Shown: positions 11,819 to 23,640 of the stretch, piece by piece
Layout: every line of letters starts with the position of its first letter
How positions within the stretch are numbered: the stretch's first letter is position 1
Assembly (NCBI RefSeq): GCF_000143415.4
Contig: NW_003314271.1
Location: 2,347,185-2,411,184 of the forward strand
Direction of reading: 5' to 3'
Source: Selaginella moellendorffii
Lineage: Eukaryota > Streptophyta > Lycopodiopsida > Selaginellales > Selaginellaceae
Length of the DNA stretch: 64,000 bases
Translations under genes and position numbers: made by a program
Notes under the pieces: model-generated
Database searches by the model: none
Seen by the model: only the letters and a program-made list of their open reading frames with translations
Told to the model about the DNA's origin: nothing

Positions 11819-12978
11819 TGTAAACCACAAATTTTTCCTTTCCAATTTGCCAACTTACCTCGTCCATCCGACCAACTCTGCCTTGGCTTGTGCTAAGTTC
11901 CCTCGCCAAGGTTCCCGCCTATGGTACCAGCTCCTACTTGGTCCTACTTGGTCCTACTTGGTTTCAGCTACTCACTGCACGAGCAACGGAGTGTTAGCCA
12001 TCCATCTACGGATTCCCAAATCTCTCCCAATCCCCCTCCCCGGGTTAGACTGGACTTAAGGTTTGGCTACACTCCCCGCAGGCACAAGCAGCCAAGCACA
12101 CCAAGCCTCCAGATTCCTAACACCCCTTGGTACCACAAGGCTTGATCATGGGACCCTCTAAATCCCAAGCCTTGGGTGCAGCACTTGCTTCGGGACGTCG
12201 GGGTGAAACACCGTGGCCTAACAGCCCGGTATAGGTACCTCTACCCCCCCACTTCCATCCCGAAGGGAAGGCCCAAGCCCCTAGGAAGGGCGAGGACCAA
12301 TGAGCCACAAGGTACTCAAGTGGGGCACCACTCCACATGAGCCGGGAGCACCGCAGTCGGTTTCCCTTTCGAGAGTGGGAGCTGCTCTTGAGCACTTCCC
12401 TGGGTGGCCCCTCCGGCACCACTCAAGCCCATGCTCACTCCCACCCAAGGCCCCTCGGCCCCAGTCTCAACCTCAAGTCAGTTTGGAAGCACCACTGGAG
12501 AGTCCCTTCAAGACTGGTTCCTGGACCTCACTATCCCTACTATACTTTTGGAACCCCCTGCAGCCCCCCCCCCCCCCTGGGAGATGCACGCTTTGGGCTT
12601 TCACCCCTTGACCCGTATTAGTATTTGGACTTAGTCTCTGGCTCGATCTCGAACCCGATTTCGGATCCGACTTCGGATTCGGTCTCGGACTCGATCTCGG
12701 ACCCGATCTCGGACCCGACCTCGGACTCGACCTCGGACTCGGTCTCGGACCCGATTTCGGATCTCGGACTCTGTCTCGAACTCGGTCTCGAACTCGGACT
12801 CGAACTCCGTCCCCGAGTCGGTCTCGGACTCGATTCCGGACTCTATCTCGAACTCGGTCCTCGAGTCGGTCTTGGACTCGATCCTCGACTTGGTCCCATC
12901 CGATGAACTCTTTGTCATTTTGGTCATGCTTTTGGGGTTCCTTCAGCCTACGACACCTCGGCGAGTTGGTTCCTTACA
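11819..12978 (-). repeat. 5' LTR of element C
   Basis: About 1160 bp, near-identical to 5450-6586 except for scattered transitions and indels in the C run and in the minisatellite (about 12640-12896). Confidence 0.9.
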
Positions 12979-15900
12979 ATTTTGTATCAGAGGATGAGTC
13001 TCGGCAAGTACTATCCAATGAGATTGGGCAACTAGTCTCGTTGCATACGCAGAGATGAAAACGATGATTCGAGTGGGTACACGTTAGAGTGCAAAGACTT
13101 CGCATTGGTTCCTTGGGATGGGTTTTGGGTTACCTTGTTGTACCTTATGATGTGAGCTTGCGCTTGGGCTCATAGGATGGTTTGGAGATGTTCCGTTTGC
13201 ACGAGTTTGAGCTTGGGCTCGTGAGTGAGGCGCATTAGCAACTCGAGGTTACACTTTGAGTTGGCAGGATTAATGTAAGCCTATCGATGGTTCCAGTGGT
13301 TCCGTAAGTTGTTCCATGTACCATGGGTGAAAGCAAACCTCCTTGGGTTTGCTATGAGTGGCAAATAGGCTAGCCCGTAGCTGTTTAGCACAGCACTAGT
13401 AGATCCTTCCTAGGCATGGTTACAAGTGGATCAATCAAGACTATAGGAATTAGTCTATTAGTTCAAGTAGTCATGGCCGTGCTCTCTCATAAACTTTTCT
13501 TCGATTGAACCGAAGGCAGTGCGAAAGCAAGCTTGAGGTTTGGTCAAAGATGAGACCGAAAAGAGAGTTGTCAAGGACGAAGGATCAAACACGTAAATCA
13601 TTTTCTCTTCTTGGAGAGATGATTTGCAACGAGGTGTTAACTCATTGCTCATGTTGACATCATGCAAACAAGAGTCCCTATCTTAATGCATGTTAGAGAT
13701 GATGGTCTTACAATAGTGAGTTGTGGGATGGATAGCGGTGAAGTGCTATACCATTTTGTCTAGGCTTGCTATTGGAAGATTTGGGTTACAATGCTTAATT
13801 CTTTTCCGGGGAACATTGTTATTGCTCCTTGAGTAGCTTGGTGTTGGATTAGTGTTGAGTTTGGTTAGAAAGAGAGTGGCATGAGCTTGTCCATATTGTG
13901 AACAAAAAGTTAGTGGTGTTGGGTGTTGTAAATCTCTATCGGTGGGGTGTGGCATTTATGTTGCATTTTGTCGAATCAAGTTGACACTTGATATTCACAT
14001 AAACCTTTGCAGTAGTGACATGGGCATTGCTCATAGTGTTACTTGATTGATGATCAAGTCATTGTGATTTATATCATATCCATGTGATAATGAGCAATGT
14101 GTTTACGAAGTTGCTTGGGTAAATGATGATCAACCCCAAAGTGGTTGATAGTGGAGCTAGTCTACTTGCACGAAGTAGCATTGTAGTAACTTTGACTGGA
14201 TTCTCAATGGTGGTCCATTATGCTAAGCTTAAATTGGTACCTTGCTTACTTGAGTTTGCCCATAAGGTGTTGGAAAAGGGTTATAGCATTCACTTGTTAT
14301 GACTTGTCAATTGATTTGTTAGCACTTGGAGTAGATTGTTGGATGAAGAAGATGTGTAGTTGGGGCATTAACATCACTAGCACTTGTGTTAGTGAAAGTG
14401 GCATTGTTATTTCAAGTGATGAGGAATTTTCCTGGGACCTTGATTTTCCATGTCATTTTTCTTGTTAATGTTTTGACTTCACATTGAATCTTGAAGGTGA
14501 TTGAAGAAGAGTGTTAATGCAATATGGATATCCGAAGATGTGGTCTTTGTGATCAAGCCTTGGGTGTTTGCTTTGCATTTTGCGGATGTCAGTGTTGGAT
14601 ATCGGTTAGATGGGTAGAGATGTTTGAGGCTTAAGCATACTATGGGTCATGAGAATTTGTGTTGAGGTGAACCTATGTGAAGTTGTTGGTAGGAGGAAGT
14701 TGGTTAAGTCTTGAAAGTTTGCATTCCTGGACTGAGAATTATTCTTTCTCTAGGATGGAAAATTTTCCACAAATTTTCTCAGGCTTTTCCAATGGCTGAT
14801 CTGTTGATCATTTTGCCCGAAAACCATTCTGTTTTCGTAAGCCAGTACAAACTAGTGAAGGGGTTGGAGTTGACTTCGGTTAGCTTAAACCTTGGTAGGT
14901 AGTTTGTATGATGCAACCTGAAAGGGATGCTAACTTTTGAGGCTAAGGCAATTGAGTTGGAAAGAGTCTAGAGTTGGTATAGAAAAGTGGCCATTGCACT
15001 TTTTTAAGAAGGGTGACCCTTGTGCCTTTCTTTTGTAGCATTATGATCGGTGGCAGGTTGCACCTTGCATTTTGTTTAGACTCTATGAGAGTAGTGAGTT
15101 CTCACTGATCTTGACTTGGTCTTGGTGGCCCTGTGCCTTGGCTAAGGATGGTGATGTCCAACTTAGTTGTTTGAGGTTGAGATGTTGGTACCCATACTAT
15201 AGCTTTGTCAATGAGGAGGTTGTGTACCGACATGAGTCCATCTCATGGTCTTCACTTTAGTTTCGACTGAGTGTTAATCATGCATAGCTAGCCTCTTCAA
15301 GGCATGCTCAGAGCTATTGACTAGATGTGATGGTGAGCTTATTACGGTTGAGTTGGATTCGAGTGGTCATTTAATTTGTGCTTGTCCATGAACCTTTATC
15401 TCGTGCCTGGGGTATTATGTTCATATTGGACAAGTATATGATTCAATGGTATGAGTTTAGTGTTTGGGTCTTGTGAAAGCAAGTTGAAAAGTGATTGTTA
15501 GTTGCTTGGCAATTAGTGATTGCTTGTAGACTTTATCAAGGACTATTAACACTTGCTTCACTCGATAAAGATTTATCAGTAATGGGTTTGCTTTACCGGA
15601 TGGGGTTGCGGAGGATCGTGTCGTTAGACTTACATGGGTTTTCCATGTTGGCATGTTGACTCTATCTTTGTTGATATCATTTAGTTGCGTTTAGTTCGTG
15701 GTGTTGGATTTCATTGAGTCTTGGACGTGGTGATTCACTCCTTGAGGAAGTGTTATCTGTGACTGAGTATTGTTGAGAAATTGGTCTTGGATACTGAGTA
15801 AAGTATCTCCGACTTTGGTTAGCTTGGTTGCTAGAAAGTTTTGAGTGGTGATTCACTCTTGCTTTTTGCTAGCTTTGTTTTGTTATTGATGGCATTGAAG

Positions 15901-17729
15901 TGATGCTTTGTCGTTGACATTATTAAAGGTTGAGATTCAAAGTGAAATGAGATGTCTCTCCTTAGGATTGATATTGAGTTTCATTAATCTTAATGAAGAT
16001 AGTGTTGATGATTTGGCTATTGCTTTGTGTTATTGGCATTCGTACATGTGCTAGTTAGCAACTATGTTGACGTTCAAATGAACTGAGTGGCAAGTTTGAG
16101 TTAGTTGTATTCTAAACGAGATTATTTAGTAGGGGTTGAGCTTTGAGCTTTTCCTTAAAAAGTGATTTAGTCATGGACTATGCTAACTCTACAAGTGGGA
16201 GAGTTAGTGATCGATGTTGGAATATTTTGAATCCTTATGGGATTTTAGTTGAAATATATCAATCATTGATGATTCTTCTTGTGTTTGCTGTGAAGTGAGT
16301 TATGTCTTGCTATAGATGGATTCATGGAGGATCGTTTGGTGATCACTTGTTGAGCATAACTTTGCTATGCTTAGCTTTTGGATTGATGCAGAAATGCTCT
16401 TCATTAGCTTTACATTATAAAGTTTGGCTTATGGATATGTTGAGGAGGATATTGTGGGTTGCACCATGATTTCTTCTTTAACATTGAAGTTGGTTCATGC
16501 AAGACTTGTGATCATTGTTAAACAAGATTCGGCTATAAGCTTCTTTGAGCTTTGGTTCCTTGAGTTTTGTGCTCATTGTTCCATTTGTTAGAAGTTGTTG
16601 GGGAAGGCATTTTTGCTCATTAGCTTTGATGTTGAAGTTGGCTTTTGCATCTAGTAGTCATTGGGTTTGAGATATCGATAGGATGTTACTAACACTTGCT
16701 TAAGCAACTTGAGTACCTTTGTATTGTTGACAGAGATCTATTCAGATTGGCATATGTGGTAATTGGCATAAATGGGTGTTTGTTGGTTTTACCACATTCA
16801 TTCTATTCTGTTGATTGTTGCTCGAGTTAGTTCTCATAGATTCGGATGTTATGGTCTTCGGGTGAAACATTCGCGAGCATTGTGCTTGCCAGTCAATGAT
16901 ACTCTATGTTCTTTGAGTTATCTTTCGTAAGTTGTTTGGCATTCTATCTACCATCTTCGATAGTTAAGTTTCATCATTGAGTTTCCTTGATGATATACTT
17001 GCTATTGAATTTTGTTGGATGGTCATTCCTATGTTTACCAATTATGATGATCTTGGTGACTTTTATACTCTAATACTGGTTTATCAAATGATAACTTACT
17101 TGGAATACATTTGTGTTCTAATCTAAGCTTTATTCATTGATAATTAAATCTCTAATATATCATTGTTTATGACTTTGATATAGTTCATATATTGATCTTT
17201 GAGTTTGGGCCCGTATAGGCAGACTGGCTTCGGTACTTTGTGTGCATGGTGAAATCTCTAGTCATGGGGTAGCTACTGTCGACTAGTCACATAACCCGCC
17301 TCTCTGTCGATGTTCCTTATTTCGGTGAAAGGGCGTGACCGTGTAAACAACTCTCAATTGCCTGTTAACAGTAGTCTATCTAAACCTTACCGACGGGTTT
17401 GGTTTCTTTGCTCAGGAGGGTTGGGGCCTCTGGCTTCTCTCTCTATGTCCCTGCAGGCAGGGGCGTATCACACTTTTGTAGCTGGGTGACACCCAGAGCA
17501 GCAAGGGTGGTTGACTCCATTGGTCATTTCCTTGTCGGCGACGGCCGGAAGGTGTCTAAGTTGGTAGCGCATCCGTGTTAGACAAAGAGGTTGCCCCCTA
17601 ACTCATTTAAGTTGGTGCATTTCTCACATAGTGTGAGTACCGTGAACTTTTTATGGATTTGTTTCCTTGGCGGTATTCTAGACTGGAGTATGCATCGACG
17701 AGGACGTCAATCTTCCCAAGGGGGGAGAG
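12979..17729 (+). other. Internal region of element B, no protein recognised
   Basis: About 4.75 kb of AT-richer sequence rich in short TTG/GAG words. Open frames do not exceed about 80 codons and none resembles gag or pol. The first 1.5 kb is repeated in diverged form at 22157-23640. The region ends with a purine tract (aaggggggagag, 17718-17729) directly before the 3' LTR. Confidence 0.7.
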
Positions 17730-18865
17730 TGTCGCGAATGTGACTTCGGGTATCGAAAGTTACCTGTCGGCCAATCCTTAAGGACACTCTTACCTTACTG
17801 CCACGACGGTAGGAGGTCGGTATTGCTGGACTCGTTATTAGTCTCTGCCTAAGCTAGTTGAGAAACTGGTCCTTGCATGTGCACTTGACTAGATGGGCAT
17901 AAGGACGGAATTCCTAAGTGCTATTAGTCAAGCATACTTGACCTGGTTAGAGAAACTCATTCATTGACTTGCACTTGCTAGTGTTGGGAACCCCCACGAT
18001 ATTGAGCTTGGTCCCTCAATATTCGCTAGATGATAGCTTACCGTGTCTGCCAAACACCCTCGCTATCATGCCCTTTGTGTTAGTCTCATTTCGATCCCAA
18101 ATGCTATTTCTGGAAAGTGTCTAGATTTCTCATTTGGCATATCTACGGAATGTAGAGATCGGCCCGAACACAATGGTGTTCGTCCCGTGTCCAAATTCAC
18201 AATCTAAGGACATTCCATATTTAGTAAGTTTTGAGCTTGTCCCAGAGACTAACTCCTGGTACTAAGGGAGGCTTGGGGTGAAAGCCCAAAGCGTGTGTTC
18301 CTCAGGGGGGGGGGGGGGGTTCCAAATATATAGTAGGGATAGTGGGTAGGTCGGGCATGGCCGACCAACCTGAGGCATAGTCTAGCTCTCGTTTGCGTGC
18401 CTGTCCTTGTTCTGTGTCCGGCTTGGGTCTAAGCCCAAGTTCCATTCCATGCTAGCTGGTGGAGTACCCATATCCTCGCGTTAGGCCACCGGTATGCTGA
18501 AATAGCGCCAGACTCTGTTTGGCTCCGTTTTGCATGCTGGTCCTAGCATTGGGATGTTGGTTGCTCTAGGACTGTTCCAAGTTGCTCCGGGCTCCTGTCC
18601 CTTCGCTCCTTGGGCTGTATGTTTGGGAGTTGCTTCGTGGACCGGTTCCATCACTCCTTGGCTTCACGCTTGGGAGTTTGGCACCGTTCCTTCGTTCAGT
18701 GGCCCAAGGCTCTGAACTTCAGGTTCCACACCACATTCCTTTGGACACGTGGCATGTGACACGTGGCATCTGTCACGTGGCATAAAGTGGGTTTAGGTTC
18801 CGTTTCGTGGTGTTATCCTATAGTAAATCACCATAGGACAAAGGGTCAAAACCACATGCGCTACA
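17730..18865 (+). repeat. 3' LTR of element B
   Basis: About 1136 bp, TGTCGCG to GCTACA. It carries a G run near 18306-18320 and a ggttccaaatatatagtaggg block. It is followed by AGGTC (18866-18870), the right target-site copy. Confidence 0.88.
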
Positions 18866-19336
18866 AGGTCAAAGTTGTGACTAAGGTTGGTGAGGGCTTG
18901 TTACAAAACATCCCAATTCCAGATTGTCCATGGAAATGTCTTATGATGGACTTCATCACAGGACTCCCCCCAAGTGAGGGGTTTGATGTGATATTTGTAG
19001 TGGTGGACCAATTTTCAAAGATGGCACATTTCATACCCACCACAACAGAAGTGGATGCGGAAGGTGTGGTAAAGCTATTTTTTGAACAAGTGGTTCGAGT
19101 GCAAGGAAGGCTAGAAGAGATTATCTCATATCGAAATAAGATCTTCATCAGTAGGTTTTGGAGAACTCTTTTGAAACAATATCGCACTAAGTTGAAATTC
19201 AACACAGTCTATCACCCACAGACAGGTATTGGGTATTAAATCAAGTTTGATGGCACTAACACTTCTCAACAAATAGATAAATAGAAAGGGTGAATAGGTA
19301 GCTAGAAGATTATTTGTGATGCTATATCTTAGGGGG
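18866..19336 (+). pseudogene. Element A integrase, right part
   Basis: Continues the integrase exactly where 4291 stops (VKVVTK, then the core with MDFITGLPPSEGFD and an HPQTG-type motif). A stop occurs after VYHPQTGIGY at about 19237, and similarity to element C runs to about 19336, then ends abruptly. The rest of integrase, the chromodomain and the 3' LTR of A are missing from the window. Confidence 0.85.
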
Positions 19337-20029
19337 ATGGTCCAAAGTTGAGTTGAGCTCAATTCAACTTAAGTCAATGCTAGTCAACATAGTCAACCAT
19401 AAGTTTTATAAGGAATATTAAGTTAGAATAATGTTATTCTTTGGTGAACTTGAAATTTATGAATTTAAGTATTAATGGTTCAGAGAAATTTCTATTTTTG
19501 AATCTTTCTAATGCAATTTATACAATAAAATACTGTTTCTAGAATTAGAAGTTCGTCTGAACCCATAGGCTTTATTGATCCCAAATAAAATGGGAATATT
19601 GAAGTTCGAATGAACCTAAAATTTCTATTGTATATTTCAACATTTTAACATTTCAAAAATTGACCAGAAATATATAAATAATTCAAAACACTGATTCACT
19701 CGTTCATTCTTTAGGGTTTATAGAAATGGGAAGTAAAGAAGACAAAAAATTTGTAAGTAGCTCTAGTATATAGAAATGTGAGAATGTTAATTTTGTTTCA
19801 CTACCATAATGTCTATATTACATGCTTGGTCCTTATTACCCATCTGGGAATGTGGAGACCATTGTCACTAGCCACTTGTCTCTTATAGTAGGTTGTAATT
19901 ACTGAGACTGGCAATTATAATTCAATATATTGTCATGTCATAATAAAACATCATTCTCGAGATTGAAATATAGTATATTAATCAGAGAATTCTTATTGCT
20001 GGGAAGTTTAATTCTTCTTGTGTGTTGCA
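19337..20029. other. AT-rich spacer, nothing recognised
   Basis: AT-rich sequence between the truncated end of element A and the duplicated unknown coding sequence. I see no gene, LTR or structured repeat in it. Confidence 0.5.
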
Positions 20030-20584
20030 ATGGTTAAAAAAATGTTTACTTTTGGTCTTAGAGGCCTTTCATATGAGTCTCCACTTCCATCTCTAATTTC
20101 AACCAATAATCCACCTTCACTTCTATGCAATAATCCTCTTTTTCATTTTGAGGGTTGTTGTGAGGCTTTTCTATTTGCGACCTCGAGTGCAACTGAATAA
20201 GAATTCCTTCCTTACGATGTTGTTAAAAGAGTTGGATTGCCTCCAATGCTCCAAGAGCGATGTCAATATTTTCTTCAAGATCTTACTCTAGATAGGGCAT
20301 GAGAACTTAATGTAGATACATATTATCTTCAGTGTCCTATATGCAACTTTTATTTAAACAAGACAGATGGTTGTATGGGTTTGGTAAATTTTATTGAGCA
20401 TTGTTGCAAATGCCCAAGAGCGGGTTTGGAAGGTGTGCACGCGTGGATGTATAAGAAATTCAAAAAAGAATTAAAAACACATAACTATTATGATTTCATG
20501 GTGGAGAACAATATTCCATTGGTGAACACTACATTAGTAAGTGCTGAATATGGGATATTTAGGCCACCCCTTAATGTAATGTGA
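20030..20584 (+). pseudogene. Unknown small coding sequence, copy 1, with internal stops
   Basis: I do not recognise the family. One frame from ATG 20030 to TGA 20584 reads as a coherent protein of about 185 codons interrupted by TAA (20198-20200) and a TAG near 20300. After the stops it shows CPIC...HCC, which could be a metal-binding cluster (about 20340-20410), followed by a lysine- and tyrosine-rich segment. A second, truncated copy lies at 20843. The first TAA is shared by both copies, so it either predates the duplication or marks an intron-containing or recoded gene. Confidence 0.4.
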
Positions 20585-20842
20585 AAGTCATACATAGTTT
20601 TTTCAAAAGTTTAATTCTTTATGAGTAAAATGGAGAATCTTATATTTTCGAGAATGAAAGTATTCTAGCATGTATAAAGATATTATTATATATACAAGTG
20701 GTTCTAACACTGTTCTAATTCTGAAGTCCCATTTTTAAGACTGACAATTTAAACTTCCAAAAACCCCTAGATCTTTTCTTAGTATAAATACCGACAAAGG
20801 ATGCCTTCAACATTGAAATTTCAATTTATTTAGAGTGTAGGA

Positions 20843-21022
20843 ATGGCTAGGGAAAATGTTATTGCTACTTGCACTTGGCCCCTATGCATTTCATATGAGT
20901 CTCCATCTTCATCTCCAACTTTTACCAACATTCCACCTTTCCTTCCACACAACAATTGTTGTGAGGCTTTTCTTTTTGTAGCCCCAAGTGTGATTGAATA
21001 AGAGATCCCTCTTCAAGATATT
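20843..21022 (+). pseudogene. Unknown small coding sequence, copy 2, cut by an LTR
   Basis: Diverged duplicate of 20030-20200: shared SYESP, NNCCEAFLF-like words and the same in-frame TAA (20999-21001). Twenty bases later the sequence switches to a B-type LTR at 21023, so the 3' two-thirds was displaced by that insertion. Confidence 0.45.
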
Positions 21023-22156
21023 TGTCACGAATGTGATTTCGGGTATCAAAAGTTATCTATCGGCTAGTCCTTTTGGATATTCTTTCTTTACTGCCACGAC
21101 GGTAGGAAGTCGGTATTGCTAGACCTGTTATCAATTCCCACTTGAGCTAGTTGAGAAACTAGTCATTGACCGTGTACTTAAATCGGATAAACATAAGGTA
21201 GGAACTCCTATGTGTTTCTTGCTGAGCATATTTGGCTCGGTTTGAGAAACTTCTGTCATTGGCTTGCACTTGCTAGTATCAAGAACCCCCGCGATATTGA
21301 GCTTAGTCCCTCAATATCGCTAAATGATAGCTTACTATGTCTGCCAAACACTCTCGCTATCATGCCCTTTGTGTTAGTCTCATTCTGGTCCCAAATACTA
21401 TTTATGGAAAGTGTCTAGATTTGCTCATTTGGCATATCTATGGAATGTAAAGATTGGCTTGAACACAATGGTATTTGTCCTGTGTCCAAATTCGCATTCT
21501 AGTGCCATTCCATATTTAGTAAGTTTCAAGCTTGTCCCAGAGACTAACTCCTAATACTAAGGGAGGCTTGGGGTGAAAGCCCAAAGTGTGTGTTCCTCAA
21601 GGGGGCTGTGGGGTTCCAAATGTATAGTAGGGATAGTGGGTAGGTCGGGCATGGCCGACCAACCTAAGGCATAGTCTAGCTCCTGCTTGCATGCTTGTCC
21701 TTGTTTTGCATTTGGCTTGGGTCTAAGCCCAAGTTCCATTCCATGCCAACTGATGGAGTACCCATATCCTCACGTTAGGCTACCGATATGCCGAAATAGC
21801 GTTATACTTCATTTGGCTCCATTTTGCATGCTAATCCTGGCATTGGGATGCTGGTTGCTCTAAGACTATTCCAAGTCGCTCTGGGCTCCTGTCCCTTTGC
21901 TCCTTGGGCTATATGCTTGGGAATTGCTCCGTGGTTCGGTTCCATCACTCGGCTTCATGCTTGGGGGTTTGGCACCATTCTTTCGTTCAGTGGCCCAAGG
22001 TCTTGAACCTTGGGTTCCACACCATGTTCCTTTGGACATGTGGCATGTGACACATGGCATCTATCATATGGCACATGAAGGGTTTAGGTTCTACTTCGTG
22101 GTGTTATCCTATGGTAAATCACCATAGGATAAAGTGTCAAAACCACGTGTGCTACA
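21023..22156 (+). repeat. B-type LTR, second element (B2)
   Basis: Begins TGTCACGAATGTGATTTCGGG and ends GCTACA, followed by tttggtatcagagaatgag, a primer-binding site of the same type as in B. It is about 1134 bp and clearly more diverged (C to T) than the two LTRs of B. Confidence 0.8.
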
Positions 22157-23640
22157 TTTGGTATCAGAGAATGAGTCTCAGCGAGTACTATTCAATGAGA
22201 TTGGGCAACTAGTCTCGTTGCATACGCAGAGATGAAAATGATGATCCGAGTGGGTACATGTTTGGGTGCAAAGGCTTCGCAATTGTTCTTTGGGTATGGA
22301 TTTGGTTACCTTTTGTTCTAGATTATATGAGCTTTCGTTTGGGCTCATAAGTTGGATATAAGATGTTCCGTTTCACACGAGTTTGTGCTTGGGCTCGTGA
22401 GTGAAGCACATTAGTAACTCGAGATTACACTTTGAGTTGGTAGGATTAATGTTAGCCTATTAGTGGTTCCATAAGTTATTCTTTGTACCATGGGAGAAAG
22501 TAAACCTTCCCTGGGTTTGCTATAAGTGGCAAATAGGCTGGTCCGTAGCTGTTTAGCATGGTACTAGTAGATCCTTCCTAGGCATGATTATAAATGGATC
22601 AATCAAGATTATAGGGATTAGTCTATTGGTTCAAGTAGTCATTGTTATGCTCTCTCATAAACTTTTCTTGGATTGGATTGAAGGCAGTGCGAAAGCAAGT
22701 TTAAGGTTTAGTCAAAGATGAGACCGAAAAGAGAGTTGTCAAGGACGAAGGATCAAACACGTAAATCATTTTCTCTTCTTGAAAGATGATTTGCAACGAG
22801 GTGTGACTCATTACTCGTGTTCATGGTATGCAATCAAGAGTCCCTATCTTGATACATATTGGAAGTGATGGTCTTATAAGTGGTGAGTTATAGGATGGAT
22901 AAGCGGTGAAGCGCTAAACCATTTTGTCTAGGCTTGTCATTGAAAGACTTGGGTTACAATGCTCAATTCTTTTCCGGGGAACATTGTTATTGCTCCTTGA
23001 GTAGCTTGGTGTTGGATTAGTTTTGAGTTTGGTCGGAAAGAGAGTGGCATGAGCTTGTCCGTGTTGTGAACAAAAGCTAGTGGTGTTGGGTGTTGTAAAT
23101 CTCTATTAGTGGGGTGTGGCATTTATGTTGCATTTTATCGAATCGAGTTGACACTTGATACTTACATAAACTTTTGAAGTAATGATATGGGCATTGCTCG
23201 TGGTGTTGCTCAATTGATGATTAAATCATTGTGATACTTATATCATATCCATGTGATAATGAGTAATGAGTTTACGAAGTTGCTTGGTTAAACAATGATC
23301 AACCCCAAAGTAGTTGATGGTGAAGTTAGTCTACTTGTATATAGTAGCATTGTAGTAGCTTTGATTGGATTCCCGATGGTGGTCCATTATGCTAAGCTTA
23401 AGTTGGTTCCTTGTTCCTTGAAGATTTGCCCATTAAGGTGTTGGAAAGGGTTATAGCATTCACTTGTTATAGCTTATCAGTTGATTCATTAACACTTGGA
23501 GTAGATTGTTAGATGGAGAAGGTGTGTAGTTAAGGCATTGACATCACTAGCACTTGTGTTAGTGGAAGTGGCATTGTTATTTTAAGTGATGAGGATTTTC
23601 TTTAGAGGTTAATTTTCCATGTCATTTTCCATGTCATTAC
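21023..23640 (+). mobile_element. Element B2, 5' part
   Basis: A 5' LTR plus about 1.5 kb of internal sequence that tracks the internal region of element B (12984 to about 14460). Similarity ends near 23640 at a repeated catgtcatt, where unrelated repeat sequence begins. No matching 3' LTR is adjacent. Confidence 0.7.

Larger units (their letters stand above)
5450..12978 (-). mobile_element. Ty3/gypsy chromovirus C, nearly complete, minus strand
   Basis: A 7.5-kb element read right to left: 5' LTR (12978-11819), primer-binding site (11818-11801, TTGGTATCGGAGCC in minus sense), gag, protease, RT, RNase H, integrase, chromodomain, 3' untranslated region, purine tract, 3' LTR (6586-5450). It is flanked by ATTTG on the left (5445-5449) and ATTTT on the right (12979-12983), a 5-bp target duplication with one change. 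It interrupts the primer-binding site region of element B. The chromodomain at the pol end places it among plant chromoviruses. It is younger than A but not intact: it has several stop codons and one RT frameshift. Confidence 0.9.
4292..18865 (+). mobile_element. LTR retrotransposon B, largely non-coding, inserted in A and itself interrupted by C
   Basis: Two matching LTRs, 4292-5445 and 17730-18865, begin near TGTCGCGAATGTGAC and end in GCTACA. A purine-rich tract lies immediately before the 3' LTR at 17718-17729, and a tRNA-Met-like primer site (tttg, then gtatcagaggatg) lies after the 5' LTR, split by element C. The internal part, 12984-17729, holds no retroviral protein that I can recognise. 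This fits a large non-autonomous (LARD-type) element relying on proteins from another element. Family membership (gypsy or copia) cannot be decided from this copy. Confidence 0.8.

Noticed and set aside
12640-12896. CRISPR-like array from the regularly spaced repeats
   Set aside because: Units are imperfect and contiguous without unique spacers, and the genome is a eukaryote; this is a minisatellite within an LTR.
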